Of a stretch of 64,000 nt of DNA, positions 47,173 to 57,300 are shown one piece after another. The position numbers and the translations under genes are program-made. The stretch spans positions 459,898 to 523,897 of the forward strand of contig NZ_JACODZ010000004.1 in assembly GCF_014280965.1 (NCBI RefSeq), read 5' to 3'. Numbering within the stretch: position 1 is the stretch's first letter; the number at the start of each line of letters is the position of its first letter. This DNA is from Echinicola salinicaeni (GTDB lineage Bacteria; Bacteroidota; Bacteroidia; Cytophagales; Cyclobacteriaceae). The notes under the pieces were generated by a model. The model had not been told where the DNA came from, did not search any database, and saw nothing but the letters and a program-made list of their open reading frames with translations.

Positions 47173-49161
47173 ATGAAAATCTGTTTGAATAGAAGTTCAG
47201 TTGTTTGTCTAATTATAATATTGGTCCTTAAAGTTCAATGGGGATTTGCGGAGGTGAAGTTGCCACATTTGATTAGTGATGGAATGGTCCTACAAAGGGA
47301 TCAAGAAATCCGTATTTGGGGTTGGGCAGATGCCGGAGAGGTGGTGAAAGTGGATTTCGAAGGAAAAAGCAAGGCTGTTACGTCTAGTGGTGATGGAAAA
47401 TGGGAAGCGGTTTTTCCGGCGATGAAGGCAGGAGGGCCCTATGTGATGGAAATTTCCGGAAATGCTAGTGTTATTTCATTGAAGGATATCTGGCTGGGGG
47501 ATGTGTGGATTTGCTCAGGGCAATCAAATATGGAGCAGACCATGGCAAGGGTAGCTCCGATGTTTCCCGATGAAATAAAAAATGCGAACAATCCTAAAAT
47601 ACGTTATTTTGATGTGCCGGATGCCTATGATTTTTCTACTCCCCAACTCGATTTAAAGGGAGGGAATTGGGTCGCTGCGGATCAGGAAAATATCAAACAG
47701 TTTTCTGCTGTGGCTTACTTTTTTGCACAAAAAGTTCACCGGAAATATGGGATTCCAATAGGCTTGGTCAATGCCAGTGTGGGAGGCTCACCGATTCAAT
47801 CATGGATCAGGGAGAATGAGCTTAAACGTTTTCCTGAGGATTACGAGGAAGCCGTTCGTTTTCAAAACCCAAATCTGATCAAAGAGATAGAAACTCAGGA
47901 CCGGGACAATATGCGGAATTGGCATCTTGAAGTAAGGAAAAAAGATAAGGGGTATGCGGATCAGGCCCTGACTTGGCTTGATGCTAAATACCATCCAGAA
48001 AAGTGGAACGAAATGAAGCGATTGGATATGTTTCCGGTAGAAAATGGGAAACGTCCCGAAAATGGGGTGTATTGGTTCCGCAAGGAATTTTTTCTGGAGC
48101 CGGAAAATGTAGGAGATTTAGAGGCAAAGTTACTTTTGGGAACCATAGTGGACAGTGATTCGACATATATCAATGGCGAATTAGTGGGGACTACTGCTTA
48201 TCAGTACCCTCCCAGAAGATATAAGGTTCCTAGAGGAGTTTTGAAACCTGGAAAGAATATTTTGGTGGTCCGAGTGATCAATGAGCGGGGCAGAGGAGGC
48301 TTTGTCAAGGATAAGCCCTACCAACTGGAAGTGGGAGAGGAGATCATCGACTTGAAAAATGACTGGAGCTACAAGCAAGGGGCAGTTATGCCACCTATGC
48401 CAGGACAGACTTTTATTAGATTTAAGCCTTTAGGACTCTATAATGCTATGATAGCTCCTTTACAAGAATTTACAGCAAAGGGAGTGCTTTGGTACCAAGG
48501 GGAATCCAATGCTGGTCAGCCTCATAAATATGAGGATCAAATGGTTTCTTTGATTGAAGGCTGGAGGAAATCCTGGGGGATACCAGATTTACCTTTTCTG
48601 TTTGTACAACTTCCTAATTTTATGGCTCCTACGGATGACCCACATTCAGGAAACTGGCCTGAGCTGAGGGAAGCCCAAAGACAGACCTTAAAGGTTCCCC
48701 ATACGGGAATGGCAGTGACCATAGATGTGGGTGAAGCCAATGATATCCATCCATTGGATAAAAAGACAGTAGGGGAAAGATTGGCCTTACAGGCTTTTAA
48801 AGTAGCCTATGGTGAAAAAGATGGTCCCTTTTCGGGCCCTGCTTTAAAACAGGTAAAAGTGAAGGGAAGTAAAATAATTCTTAGATTCAATGAGATAGGG
48901 AAAGGAATACATACAAAAGATGGTAAACAACTCAAAGGGTTCGCAGTAGCAGGAAAGGGACAAAAATACCAGTGGGTAAATGCTAAGATTGAAAGTAAGA
49001 AAGTTATTTTGGATTGCTCGGGTATTATACAACCCAATAAGGTTTGTTATGCCTGGGCAAATAATCCAACAGAGGCCAATTTGATCAATGAAAGGGGATT
49101 GCCTGCCTCTCCCTTTGAAGTTGTCATAGGTGATCCTCGGCAATCCTTGTATGTGGATTGA
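47173..49161 (+). CDS. Sialate O-acetylesterase-like SGNH esterase (CE20-type) with inserted jelly roll
   Basis: Secreted esterase of 662 residues (signal MKICLNRSSVVCLIIILVLKVQWGFA). An N-terminal beta domain (LPHLISDGMVLQRDQEIRIWGWA) precedes the SGNH core with Ser118 in ICSGQSNMEQTM, GLVNASVGGSPIQSW, LWYQGESNAG and VGEANDIHPLDKKTVG with the catalytic Asp/His. Between the core blocks sits a GH2-like sugar-binding jelly roll (VYWFRKEFFLEPENVG to GKNILVVRVINERGRGG). This is the arrangement of CE20 acetylesterases active on hemicellulose. Paired with GH115, acetyl removal from glucuronoxylan is the likely job. Annotation pipelines would probably name it sialate O-acetylesterase. Confidence 0.88.
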   Translation: MKICLNRSSVVCLIIILVLKVQWGFAEVKLPHLISDGMVLQRDQEIRIWGWADAGEVVKVDFEGKSKAVTSSGDGKWEAVFPAMKAGGPYVMEISGNASVISLKDIWLGDVWICSGQSNMEQTMARVAPMFPDEIKNANNPKIRYFDVPDAYDFSTPQLDLKGGNWVAADQENIKQFSAVAYFFAQKVHRKYGIPIGLVNASVGGSPIQSWIRENELKRFPEDYEEAVRFQNPNLIKEIETQDRDNMRNWHLEVRKKDKGYADQALTWLDAKYHPEKWNEMKRLDMFPVENGKRPENGVYWFRKEFFLEPENVGDLEAKLLLGTIVDSDSTYINGELVGTTAYQYPPRRYKVPRGVLKPGKNILVVRVINERGRGGFVKDKPYQLEVGEEIIDLKNDWSYKQGAVMPPMPGQTFIRFKPLGLYNAMIAPLQEFTAKGVLWYQGESNAGQPHKYEDQMVSLIEGWRKSWGIPDLPFLFVQLPNFMAPTDDPHSGNWPELREAQRQTLKVPHTGMAVTIDVGEANDIHPLDKKTVGERLALQAFKVAYGEKDGPFSGPALKQVKVKGSKIILRFNEIGKGIHTKDGKQLKGFAVAGKGQKYQWVNAKIESKKVILDCSGIIQPNKVCYAWANNPTEANLINERGLPASPFEVVIGDPRQSLYVD

Positions 49162-49618
49162 AAAGTAAATTAAATCAGTCATTGTAGAAATTTAATTTTA
49201 ACGAGAATAATTGATGTCAAATATAATGGGGTAAGTGGTTTTAAGGTTTCAGGGAATTTAAATTCTTAATGTTACTCTTATTTAGGATTAGTGTTTATGT
49301 TATAGAATTGCTTGAATTTGATTGCAGCATTGTGATATCTTTTCATGTTTTCTTGATCCCAAAACCACTTCCCCATTTACTACTAGTACTTACCCAATTT
49401 TTTTTATAAAGACAATTAGTGTTGGGATTGTAGGTGGGAAATTCTTAGAGGAGCTTAGGCTTATGGGACTGTAATTGCTTGAGGTCAGCAAAAAGTAGAC
49501 TGTTTATAAAGATGAATTTATAATAGAGGTTCAATAAATTTATTAAGGTCTTTAGGCAATTAGTAATTATCAAAGTTAAAGGGGCAATACTCCGACAAAA
49601 AGGGAGGTGATTCGCTCC
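49162..49618. repeat. Long inverted repeat in intergenic region
   Basis: ATGGGGTAAGTGGTTTT (49226-49242) and AAAACCACTTCCCCAT (49361-49376) are inverted copies with a one-base indel, about 118 bases apart. The resulting 151-base segment looks like a MITE-like or cruciform element at the edge of the xylan locus. No gene was found in this gap. Confidence 0.45.
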
Positions 49619-49656
49619 AAAAGTCTTTAAAACGAGTGTTTTGAAGGCTTTTTTGT
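49619..49656 (+). terminator. Intrinsic terminator at the end of the xylan locus
   Basis: AAAAGTCTTTAAAAC (49619-49633) pairs with GTTTTGAAGGCTTTT (49638-49652), two G-U pairs, followed by further T residues. It lies 458 bases after the esterase gene, so either the mRNA has a long tail or a short transcript begins in between; a GGAG...CTCC mini-hairpin just upstream (49601-49617) leaves a small RNA possible. The rest of the region up to 49880 shows nothing. Confidence 0.6.
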
Positions 49657-49880
49657 TTTTTATACCTAAAAAACATTGAGGAGCATGGTATCACAGCAGT
49701 AGCAATTAAGTATATTTAAAAAATAATGCGCCCTCAACTTTTGTTAACGGAATTACAGCGAATTTGACAACCTTTAGGTCTACTCGGAATTCCTAAGGTC
49801 ATTGCTATATTCAAATACATTAACTTTTTTCTCCTAAATGAAGGTCATATAAAACTAATAATCCGCAATTGTAATCTAAG

Positions 49881-50402
49881 ATGCTCTGGAAAAAGAAAAA
49901 TATTAAATGTCCAATTTGCGGAATAGTCCATCAGGAATTACCTGCTTTTGGGTTTCCCTTTCCCTATTATTACAATATTCTAAGCGAGCAAGACAAGCAA
50001 GAGTTGGCAGAAATAAATGATGACTTTTGTATAATTAATCACCCTGAACAAGTAGATCGGTTTATTAGGACAAACCTAAGGATACAAATCAATGACGCTT
50101 GTGAAGATTTAGATTATGGCATTTGGGTTTCATTGAGCGAAAAGAGTTTTAATGATTACAAATCAGAATTTAAAGATAATATTGGGGGAAAATTATATTT
50201 TGGAATGATAAGCAATGAAATAGAGGATTACAATGAAAGTACACTTGGACTTCATGTTAATGTTGTAACAAAAAGCAATGGAATCAGACCTGAAATTATT
50301 CCTCATCAAGCTGACCACCAACTAATCAAAGAATGGGAACATGGTCTGACAATTCAGGAAGCTCGACAGCGGATAGAAAAATTGATAAAAAGTGTGGGAT
50401 AA
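49881..50402 (+). CDS. DUF2199 domain protein
   Basis: Cytoplasmic protein of 173 residues with the DUF2199 layout: a CPICGIVHQELP metal-ligand-like start, PFPYYYNILSEQD, DFCIINHPEQVDRFIRTNLRI and YGIWVSLSEKSF. The C-terminal HGLTIQEARQRIEKLI closes the domain. The Cys pair suggests metal binding, but the function of the family is unknown. It has lower GC content than the enzyme genes and no link to xylan use. It stands alone, with 131 bases to the next gene. Confidence 0.8.
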   Translation: MLWKKKNIKCPICGIVHQELPAFGFPFPYYYNILSEQDKQELAEINDDFCIINHPEQVDRFIRTNLRIQINDACEDLDYGIWVSLSEKSFNDYKSEFKDNIGGKLYFGMISNEIEDYNESTLGLHVNVVTKSNGIRPEIIPHQADHQLIKEWEHGLTIQEARQRIEKLIKSVG

Positions 50403-50533
50403 GGATTACATAGGTTGAAGACCAAGCGATAGGATAGGGATGGTCCATTAGATTTGTTTATTGCCGACAGTAATGTGTTTATCTATTGGTAAAAAATGCC
50501 CTAAGCGTATCTTAAATTAAAAATAAAATTTCC

Positions 50534-51025
50534 ATGCCAGTTATAAATCTTGAAACCCACATAAAAGCTGACATTGAAATTGTTTTTGATCTATCCAGAA
50601 GTATTGATCTTCATAAAATATCGACTGAACATACTAATGAGGAAGCAATTGCCGGAAGAACTGCAGGGTTAATTGAATTAAATGAAATGGTAACATGGAG
50701 AGCAAAACATTTTGGTATCTATCAAACGCTTACATCGAAAGTATCGCAATTCGAAAGACCAACTTTCTTTATTGATGAGCAAGAAAATGGAATATTCAGA
50801 TACTTCAAACATGAACATTTTTTTAAAACTACAGATGAAGGAACTTTAATGACAGACCGTTTTGATTATAAATCTCCACTAGGCATTTTAGGAGTATTTG
50901 CAGACAAAATTATAATAAAAAAGTACATGACCGACCTTTTAATAAGGCGAAACAACATAATTAGGGAATTCGCAGAATCAAACAAATGGCAAGAGATTTT
51001 AAATAAGAAAAGAGAGATATGGTAA
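50534..51025 (+). CDS. SRPBCC (START-like) ligand-binding family protein
   Basis: Protein of 163 residues with the helix-grip pattern of the SRPBCC superfamily: NLETHIKADIEIVFDLSRSIDLHKIS at the start, central beta strands (MVTWRAKHFGIYQTLTSKV, GIFRYFKHEHFFKTTDEGT) and the typical LMTDRFDYKSPLGILGVFADK segment before the long C-terminal helix. No signal peptide, so cytoplasmic. Such proteins bind hydrophobic ligands or act as cyclase/dehydratase-like enzymes; the ligand here is unknown. The next gene follows within 40 bases. Confidence 0.78.
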   Translation: MPVINLETHIKADIEIVFDLSRSIDLHKISTEHTNEEAIAGRTAGLIELNEMVTWRAKHFGIYQTLTSKVSQFERPTFFIDEQENGIFRYFKHEHFFKTTDEGTLMTDRFDYKSPLGILGVFADKIIIKKYMTDLLIRRNNIIREFAESNKWQEILNKKREIW

Positions 51026-51061
51026 CAAATTTTTAGATTGGCCTTTTTAGGTACGGATTAT

Positions 51062-51517
51062 ATGGACTTAAAGGCTAAAATTAAGACTTTTGTCTTTACG
51101 GCTTTGATTTTAATGATCTTAGGGGTTTTAATAACCAGAGGTTGCCGTTTTGATTGGAATCCTCATTACCTAGACAATAATGCGATAAAGATTAACAAGA
51201 AATTGTATTCACCCGATAGTTCAATTGCAGTCGTATATTATACATTAGATGTGGGTGCTAGAGGTTACAGACAGTATAAATCTATCCTCAGAGAAGAGGA
51301 TTATGATGACGAACTTACGACATTCAATGTACCACCAGAAATGGTAGTTGTTAATTGGGTGGATAATCATAATTTGAAGGTGGTATATGACCTAAATGAA
51401 ATTTATGGATTAGGGGGAATACACACGGATCTTGATTTAACCAAGGACACTATAATTATAAATGGAATTAAGTTGATAGTCGCAGAAAGAAAAACTAAAG
51501 AAAGTTATGTTCCATGA
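51062..51517 (+). CDS. Hypothetical membrane-anchored protein
   Basis: Protein of about 151 residues; ATG 51062 is preferred to TTG 51038. Residues 5-27 (KIKTFVFTALILMILGVLITRGC) form one transmembrane or lipoprotein-like segment ending in Cys. The remainder is a beta-rich extracytoplasmic domain (SPDSSIAVVYYTLDVGARGY, VVVNWVDNHNLKVVYDLNE) reminiscent of DUF5412-type proteins, though I do not claim membership. It follows the SRPBCC gene by 36 bases. Function unknown. Confidence 0.65.
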   Translation: MDLKAKIKTFVFTALILMILGVLITRGCRFDWNPHYLDNNAIKINKKLYSPDSSIAVVYYTLDVGARGYRQYKSILREEDYDDELTTFNVPPEMVVVNWVDNHNLKVVYDLNEIYGLGGIHTDLDLTKDTIIINGIKLIVAERKTKESYVP

Positions 51518-51830
51518 TTTATTAATGGGAAGAGAATAACTGATGATTGTATGGACCTCTCATAAATTGAAGTCCTCCGACTGGGCAAAGTATATCACTT
51601 CACCTAAATATCCTGGGAATTTGCAATTCCCATTTACGGATTTTATCGTTGTCGTTAGATTGTTGAAATATATAACATTTCCAAGAATTAATTTACCCGA
51701 AGGCAACGTATCCCCAAGACATCCCCTAGGTATATGGTAGAAAGATGTAAGGGAGAAGGGGGGCAGCAATGCTATTAAGTTAAGAGAGAAATTAACCGCA
51801 GATAAATGATTTATCTGTATATCCGCAAAG
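51518..51830. other. Intergenic region without recognised gene
   Basis: A 65-codon frame at 51543-51740 has no recognisable family or signal and lacks neighbour support, so I leave it unannotated. No hairpins with T-runs were seen. Confidence 0.5.
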
Positions 51831-51988
51831 ACACCAGTAGCTTATTGTAAATAAGGTATTCTTTCAGTAAGAACATGAAAATCCAAAGAAACGATATTTT
51901 ATTTCGTGCAAACCTGTCTTCAGCCAGATAGATCTGTGGAATCTCCCGATAAATCTGGACAGGCTGTGAGAAATGAGTTTACTGGTGT
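51831..51988. repeat. MITE-like dispersed repeat, copy 2
   Basis: A 158-base segment bounded by ACACCAGTAG (51831-51840) and TTTACTGGTGT (51978-51988). The last 59 bases (51930-51988) match 39186-39244 with three mismatches, and both copies have TATCCGCAA a few bases before the left end. The interior between the shared parts differs, so the copies are old or shuffled. The sequence from here to 52204 shows no gene. Confidence 0.65.
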
Positions 51989-52204
51989 AATAAGGAAAAT
52001 CTTTATTACTAATATTATCCATGTTTATCTGTGTCCATATGTGTCTAACTTAACAACATTGAGGGGGGAAGTGGGGGTGGAAAAGGTGGAGCCGGAAATT
52101 TGGATTAAAATAATCAATTGCACCCATTGCAAAAGTGAGGGAAATTCGGGATTTTTTATTTTCTTGCACCTTTCATAAAGAGTTGGATTTTTAAAAGAAT
52201 AATT

Positions 52205-53932
52205 TTGGCGTTTTTCATCCGATCAACCCAATTGAAGGGTTTTGTTTTGGTATCCCTTTTATTGGTACTGATTTCTACTCAGGGCAAGGCCCAATATTCC
52301 AAGTTGCTTCATAAACCACATATTGAGCAAAAGGAGATATTATCTGATTTATATCTTAGTGCCAGTGACGGCGGTCTTCCTTTCAAAGCTTTTGCTGACA
52401 CAATAGCAGGGATGCGTGAACTAGCAATAAAAGAAAAGGATCCTAACTTGTTGATGGAAGCAGATCTGTTGGAAGCTTTTTATAAAGTCTCTAATGGATT
52501 GGGAACGGTGGATCTGTTGATACAGGTTCAAAAGGAAAGTAAAGCAAAAGGGTTTCAATATATTGCCAGTAGAGCTGCCAATGCCATCGCAGGATTTTAT
52601 TGGGGGGATATGGAATTTCAAAAATCCATTCATTGGCACCTTCTCCTAGATGAGCTGATCAGTAAAATGACCATTGAAGAATTTCCTGACAAAGCCATCT
52701 TCCTCCAGCAAATCGGAAATGATTTCTTTTTTTTCGGAGATTATAATAAGTCAATTTCCTATTTTCGAAGAGTGGCGGAGCTACCATTGGATGAATTTTA
52801 TATCTACGCTTATCGACATTCATTCAATAACCTGGGGCTTTCTTACCGTGAAATCGGCAATTTGGATAGTTCAGACTATTATTTTGAACGCTTGTTGGTG
52901 CATGCAGATTCCACTTCTGAACAGTGGGTAGGGATAGCCTCCGGAAATTTGGGATTTAACCATTTTATCAGAGGGGAATTTGATGCTGCAATTCCCTATT
53001 TAGAAACCGACATCCGGATAGCAGAACAATTTAAAGATTTTGGTTTGGCAGTGGGCTCATGTATTCCTTTGGCAGACCTCTATGTACAGCAGGGAAATCT
53101 ATCCAAAGCCAAGGGTTATATTGCAAAGGCCGAAGATTATATCCACCGCTCAGGAGAAACGGATAGGTTCGCAAAGCTATATCCTGTCATGAGCAAATGG
53201 GAAGCAGCCATGAATCATCCCCAGCTGGCAACTGCCTACCTGGATTCTGCCCTTATTTTCCAAAAAAGAATTAGTGAGAAATTCAGTGCTCTCAAGCTAA
53301 TGAGGGCAAATCAAGAAGTAATGGCTAGCAAAAGGGAAAGGGAAATTCTAAAACTACAAGACGAGGCGAAAAGAAATAAAATGACCCGGAATTTTATTAT
53401 TGGAGGCTTGATATTATTGTTGGTTGTCTTTTTGGTGGTATATCAAATTCAGGATGGACGAAACAAAGCAGAACGAAAGCTGAAGACCGTTGAGCTGGAG
53501 CAGACGCATCTGCAATTGGAAAATGCCAGAAGCCAGCTGAAAACCTACCTCAATAAAATCAATGATAATTCTAGAATTATTCAGTCGCTGGAAAAATCAC
53601 AGCCTACAGCTGTGCAGCAGAAATTACTGGATGAGCTTAAGAAAAGTACTATTTTGACAGAGGTAGACTGGGACTCATTTCAGAAGCAATTTGCCAAAGT
53701 TTTTCCTGGTTTGATTGCAGACATGCAAAAAAAATATCCTTCTCTTTCACCAGCCGAACTTCGTTTTTTGCTTCTTACCAAATTGGAAATTCCAAAAGGC
53801 CAAATCGCAAATGCCTTGGGGGTTTCTCCGGCATCTCTTCGTGTGACCTGGTATAGAATCCGAAAAAAGCTGGATTTGCCCAAAGATTTTTCAGCTTCCC
53901 AATTTTTCGAAAAGTTCGTTTCTGAGTCCTGA
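52205..53932 (+). CDS. TPR-containing membrane regulator with C-terminal helix-turn-helix
   Basis: Regulator of 575 residues. It starts with TTG at 52205: only this start gives the signal peptide RSTQLKGFVLVSLLLVLISTQGKAQ, and the next in-frame ATG would remove it. Layout: periplasmic TPR repeats, about 60-360 (NLGLSYREIGNLDSSDYYF, YVQQGNLSKAKGYIAKAEDY); transmembrane helix, about 395-415; coiled coil, about 420-480; cytoplasmic output 495-575 with SPAELRFLLLTKLEIPKGQ, IANALGVSPASLRVTWYRIR, a LuxR-like helix-turn-helix common in Bacteroidota TPR regulators. It precedes the giant secreted protein gene, so may control it; a xylan role is not indicated. Confidence 0.85.
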   Translation: MAFFIRSTQLKGFVLVSLLLVLISTQGKAQYSKLLHKPHIEQKEILSDLYLSASDGGLPFKAFADTIAGMRELAIKEKDPNLLMEADLLEAFYKVSNGLGTVDLLIQVQKESKAKGFQYIASRAANAIAGFYWGDMEFQKSIHWHLLLDELISKMTIEEFPDKAIFLQQIGNDFFFFGDYNKSISYFRRVAELPLDEFYIYAYRHSFNNLGLSYREIGNLDSSDYYFERLLVHADSTSEQWVGIASGNLGFNHFIRGEFDAAIPYLETDIRIAEQFKDFGLAVGSCIPLADLYVQQGNLSKAKGYIAKAEDYIHRSGETDRFAKLYPVMSKWEAAMNHPQLATAYLDSALIFQKRISEKFSALKLMRANQEVMASKREREILKLQDEAKRNKMTRNFIIGGLILLLVVFLVVYQIQDGRNKAERKLKTVELEQTHLQLENARSQLKTYLNKINDNSRIIQSLEKSQPTAVQQKLLDELKKSTILTEVDWDSFQKQFAKVFPGLIADMQKKYPSLSPAELRFLLLTKLEIPKGQIANALGVSPASLRVTWYRIRKKLDLPKDFSASQFFEKFVSES

Positions 53933-54032
53933 AGGCCTGTTTTTTCGTTTGTAACGCTTTTGTAACGCCCCAGAATGTCATTTTTTGGAAGCTTGGAACT
54001 ATGTTTAACCCTTTAGTTCAACTTGTTCTCAA

Positions 54033-54182
54033 ATGTCAAAACGCAAATCAATCCTTTGGTGGGCAATTTTACTGTTGGTGGTAGTTGGATTTTTGGTCTA
54101 CTGTTTTTTTGAGAAAAAGGAAAGAGAGATAGAAGAAAACATTCAACAATTAGAAAAAACTGATGGATTCAATTCCGAATAA
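54033..54182 (+). CDS. Small single-pass membrane protein
   Basis: A 49-codon frame, too short for standard gene calls, encodes MSKRKSILWW followed by a hydrophobic helix (AILLLVVVGFLVYCFF) and an acidic, helix-forming tail (EKKEREIEENIQQLEKTDG). The positive N-terminus, clean transmembrane segment and charged tail look like a real small membrane protein. No strong ribosome-binding site is seen, which is normal in Bacteroidota. It lies between the TPR regulator and the giant gene. The sequence upstream holds a direct repeat TTTGTAACGC (53948-53957 and 53959-53968). Confidence 0.5.
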   Translation: MSKRKSILWWAILLLVVVGFLVYCFFEKKEREIEENIQQLEKTDGFNSE

Positions 54183-54363
54183 GCTCTCCAATTTTTTGTT
54201 AAAAAAATGGAGTTATTCCACGCTGGGTTCAGCTTTCAAAAAGCTATTTCATGCGGTTTCCATGGTGTTGCAGTAAAACTACCAAAAGCGCTGAAATAGG
54301 CTTCCACAGAATATGGCTGCGTCCAAAAAAACTGACGTCTTATTGATTTTACATTTAAATTCC

Positions 54364-57300
54364 ATGAAAAAATTTTACTCTTATCACCATTTAAAATGGA
54401 TTTCCACTTTATTAATTTTCCTGTTTTCAATACCATCTTTATTGGGTCAGTCTTTTGAAGAAAATTTTAACGATAATAATATTGTCCGTTCTTCAAATTT
54501 CACCAAAAAACTAGCTGATGTTCAGTTTGATTTTATTTTTATTGGGGGGGATAGGGATGGAGGGGTTTTCGATTGGTCGGGCCGAAATGGAGAAGCGGAT
54601 TCCCCATCGGTTGACCTTTATTCCAGTAATGTAGATGATAAGACTGAAAGAGTAATCATTAAAAGGCAAGATGGGAATCCTTTTATTTTCACTAGTATTT
54701 TTATAAATAATGAAACAGGTAATCCTGTTACAGTCCAAGGATATCATGGAGCAAATGCGGTTGGCTCTCCCCAAATTGTAGGCTGGGCAGAATCTGCAAC
54801 CTTAAATTTTTCAAACATTATAGTCACTGAAGTTAGTATTACTTCGAATGACTTCTTCGGTACTTTTATTGATGCATTTAGGGGAGAAATCATCACAAAT
54901 ACTCCGCCTACTGCTTCCAGCTTTACAGCTGCCAATGGCCCTTATGAGAATTTGACTTATGCTTTTTCAACATCAATGTTTGGATATTCAGACCTTGACG
55001 GTGATCCGCTTGGTCATATTTTGATTGAATCTTTGCCTGCTTCAGGGATTTTGTTTTTGGATCTTAATGACAATAATAAAAATGATTCAGGAGAGGAAGT
55101 CAGTGTCAATGACCAAATCAGTAAAGCCGACCTGGATGCTGGGAATCTTCAATACATTCAAAATGGCTCTACCAATACTTCATTTCAATTTGAGGTGAAT
55201 GATGGAACGGTTAATAGTTCAGGGAATTATGTTGCGAATCTAAATGTCAATCCGGTTCCAACAGTGACACTTTCCCTTACTCCAACGTCAAAAAATGAAG
55301 CCATTACCACGACAACCGAAATCAAAGCCACCCTTTCCAATATTTTTGGAGCTCCAGTAACGGTGAACTTAGGTTTCAGCGGTACAGCAATTGGGTCTGG
55401 GTTGGATTATTCGGTATCTGGAACTTCAATTACCATCAATCCCGGGAATACTACTGGCGTCATAAATCTAACCAATCTTCCAGATGCCGTGTATGAAGGG
55501 AATGAAACCATCATCATTGATATTAATTCTGTGACGAATGGGGTTGAAAATGGGGTTCAACAGCAAACATTTACAATTATTGACGATGATACCGCACCAA
55601 CTGTTTCGCTCGAAGTAGTGGATTATTGGAATCCTATTACTGATGAAAGTGGCGGTTATGCTTTTGTTAGGGGGAAAATTGATGCAGTAGTAGGAACGTC
55701 AATAACTATCCCTTTAAGCTTTTCAGGAACGGCGGTTGAAGGAACCGATTATGAAACTACTGGTGCCACGATTACCCTATCTCCAGGACAAACCATGGAC
55801 AGTATTCGGGTGAAATCCCTTTTGGATGGAATAGAAGAAGGAGATGAGACCATTATTATTGATATGGGTGCTCCGACCAATGGAATTAAAGGCAGCCCGG
55901 ATCAGGTGACTTTGACCATCAAGGATGAAGATTTGGCTGCACCGAAGGATTATACCGTAGAAATTAATCAGGATCCGATTACTCCATCCACTTCATCCAA
56001 TGTCAGTTTCAGTTTCACCAATGCCGAAATCGGTACGACTTATAATTATCAATTTGTGTCCTCCGCTGGAGGAAGTAGTGTTTCGGGATCAGGAACGATA
56101 ATTTCAGCCAATCAAACCATTTCCAATATTGATCTGAGTGGAATGAACGATGGCACAATTACACTTTCTGTTGATCTGACAGATATCTACAATAATACTG
56201 GTGCTACAGTCGAGGTTACTGCAAGTAAATTGGCTAGTGATCCTCCTTTCATGACAGGGCTTCCGACGGATATTGCTGTGGTTGAGGGAGTAGCAAGCAA
56301 TATAGATCTGTCAGGAACTACTTTTGGGGATCCAGATGCGGCAGTTGATGATATTTTGGATATTTCCTATTTGGCTTTGGGAGGCACCCTTTCATTTAAT
56401 CCTGGAGTTGGTATCACAGTCAACCAGACTGTTCCTGGATCATGGAAAACATCAGGTACTATTTCAGACTTAAATACCTACCTGAGTGATCCAGCCTCTA
56501 TTAAGTTTACCAGCAATCCAGGGGTAATTGGAGATAATGCCGGAAGTATTGACTTAACAGGGTCTGATGGACTAGTAGGAGGGGCACTTGGTACAATTAA
56601 CATAGATGTAGAGCCGCAGATTTCAATTTCAGTCGATGATGTTTCGGTGGCTGAAGGTGATGCCGGCACTACCAACCTTCAATTTACAGTTTCTTTAAAT
56701 GCTCCGGCTCCAGCAGGAGGTGCGACAATTGACTATGCCACTTCCAATGGATCTGCGATAGCCGGATCGGATTATACCGATGTTAGTGGAACCTTGAATT
56801 TTGCAATTGGAGAAACCAGTAAGACGATTGATGTGCCTGTTTCTGGAGACGCTGAAGTCGAGGCCAGTGAAATATTTACATTGACTCTTAGCAATCCTAG
56901 CGGAACAGGAATTGCGCTTGGAGATGCTACAGGAACAGGATTGATTTTCAATGACGATTTCAAAAAAGCGACCAGGATCTATTGGGCTAATCGTGAAAAG
57001 ATTCAATCTGCTAAGCTAGATGGTTCGGATATACAAACAATTGCAACAGGTCCATACTTTGGAATTCGTATTGATCACGAAAATCAGAAGCTATATTTCA
57101 ATGAGCTCAGCGGTGATATTTTGAAAGCGGATCTGGATGGATCCAATGTAGAAACCATCGTTTCCGGAGCTGAAGCAACTGGAATTGCATTAGATTTGGT
57201 TAATAACAAAATATACTGGACACAATATAATAATCATAAAATTGCAAGAGCCAGCCTGGATGGTTCCAATGTGGAAGATGTAGTTGCATCAGCTGATGCT

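Noticed and set aside
47173..49161. True sialic-acid esterase function
   Set aside because: No sialic-acid genes nearby; the xylan context and inserted jelly roll favour a hemicellulose acetylesterase.
51543..51740. 65-codon open frame
   Set aside because: No family, no signal peptide, and a minus-strand frame of similar length overlaps it; not supported.
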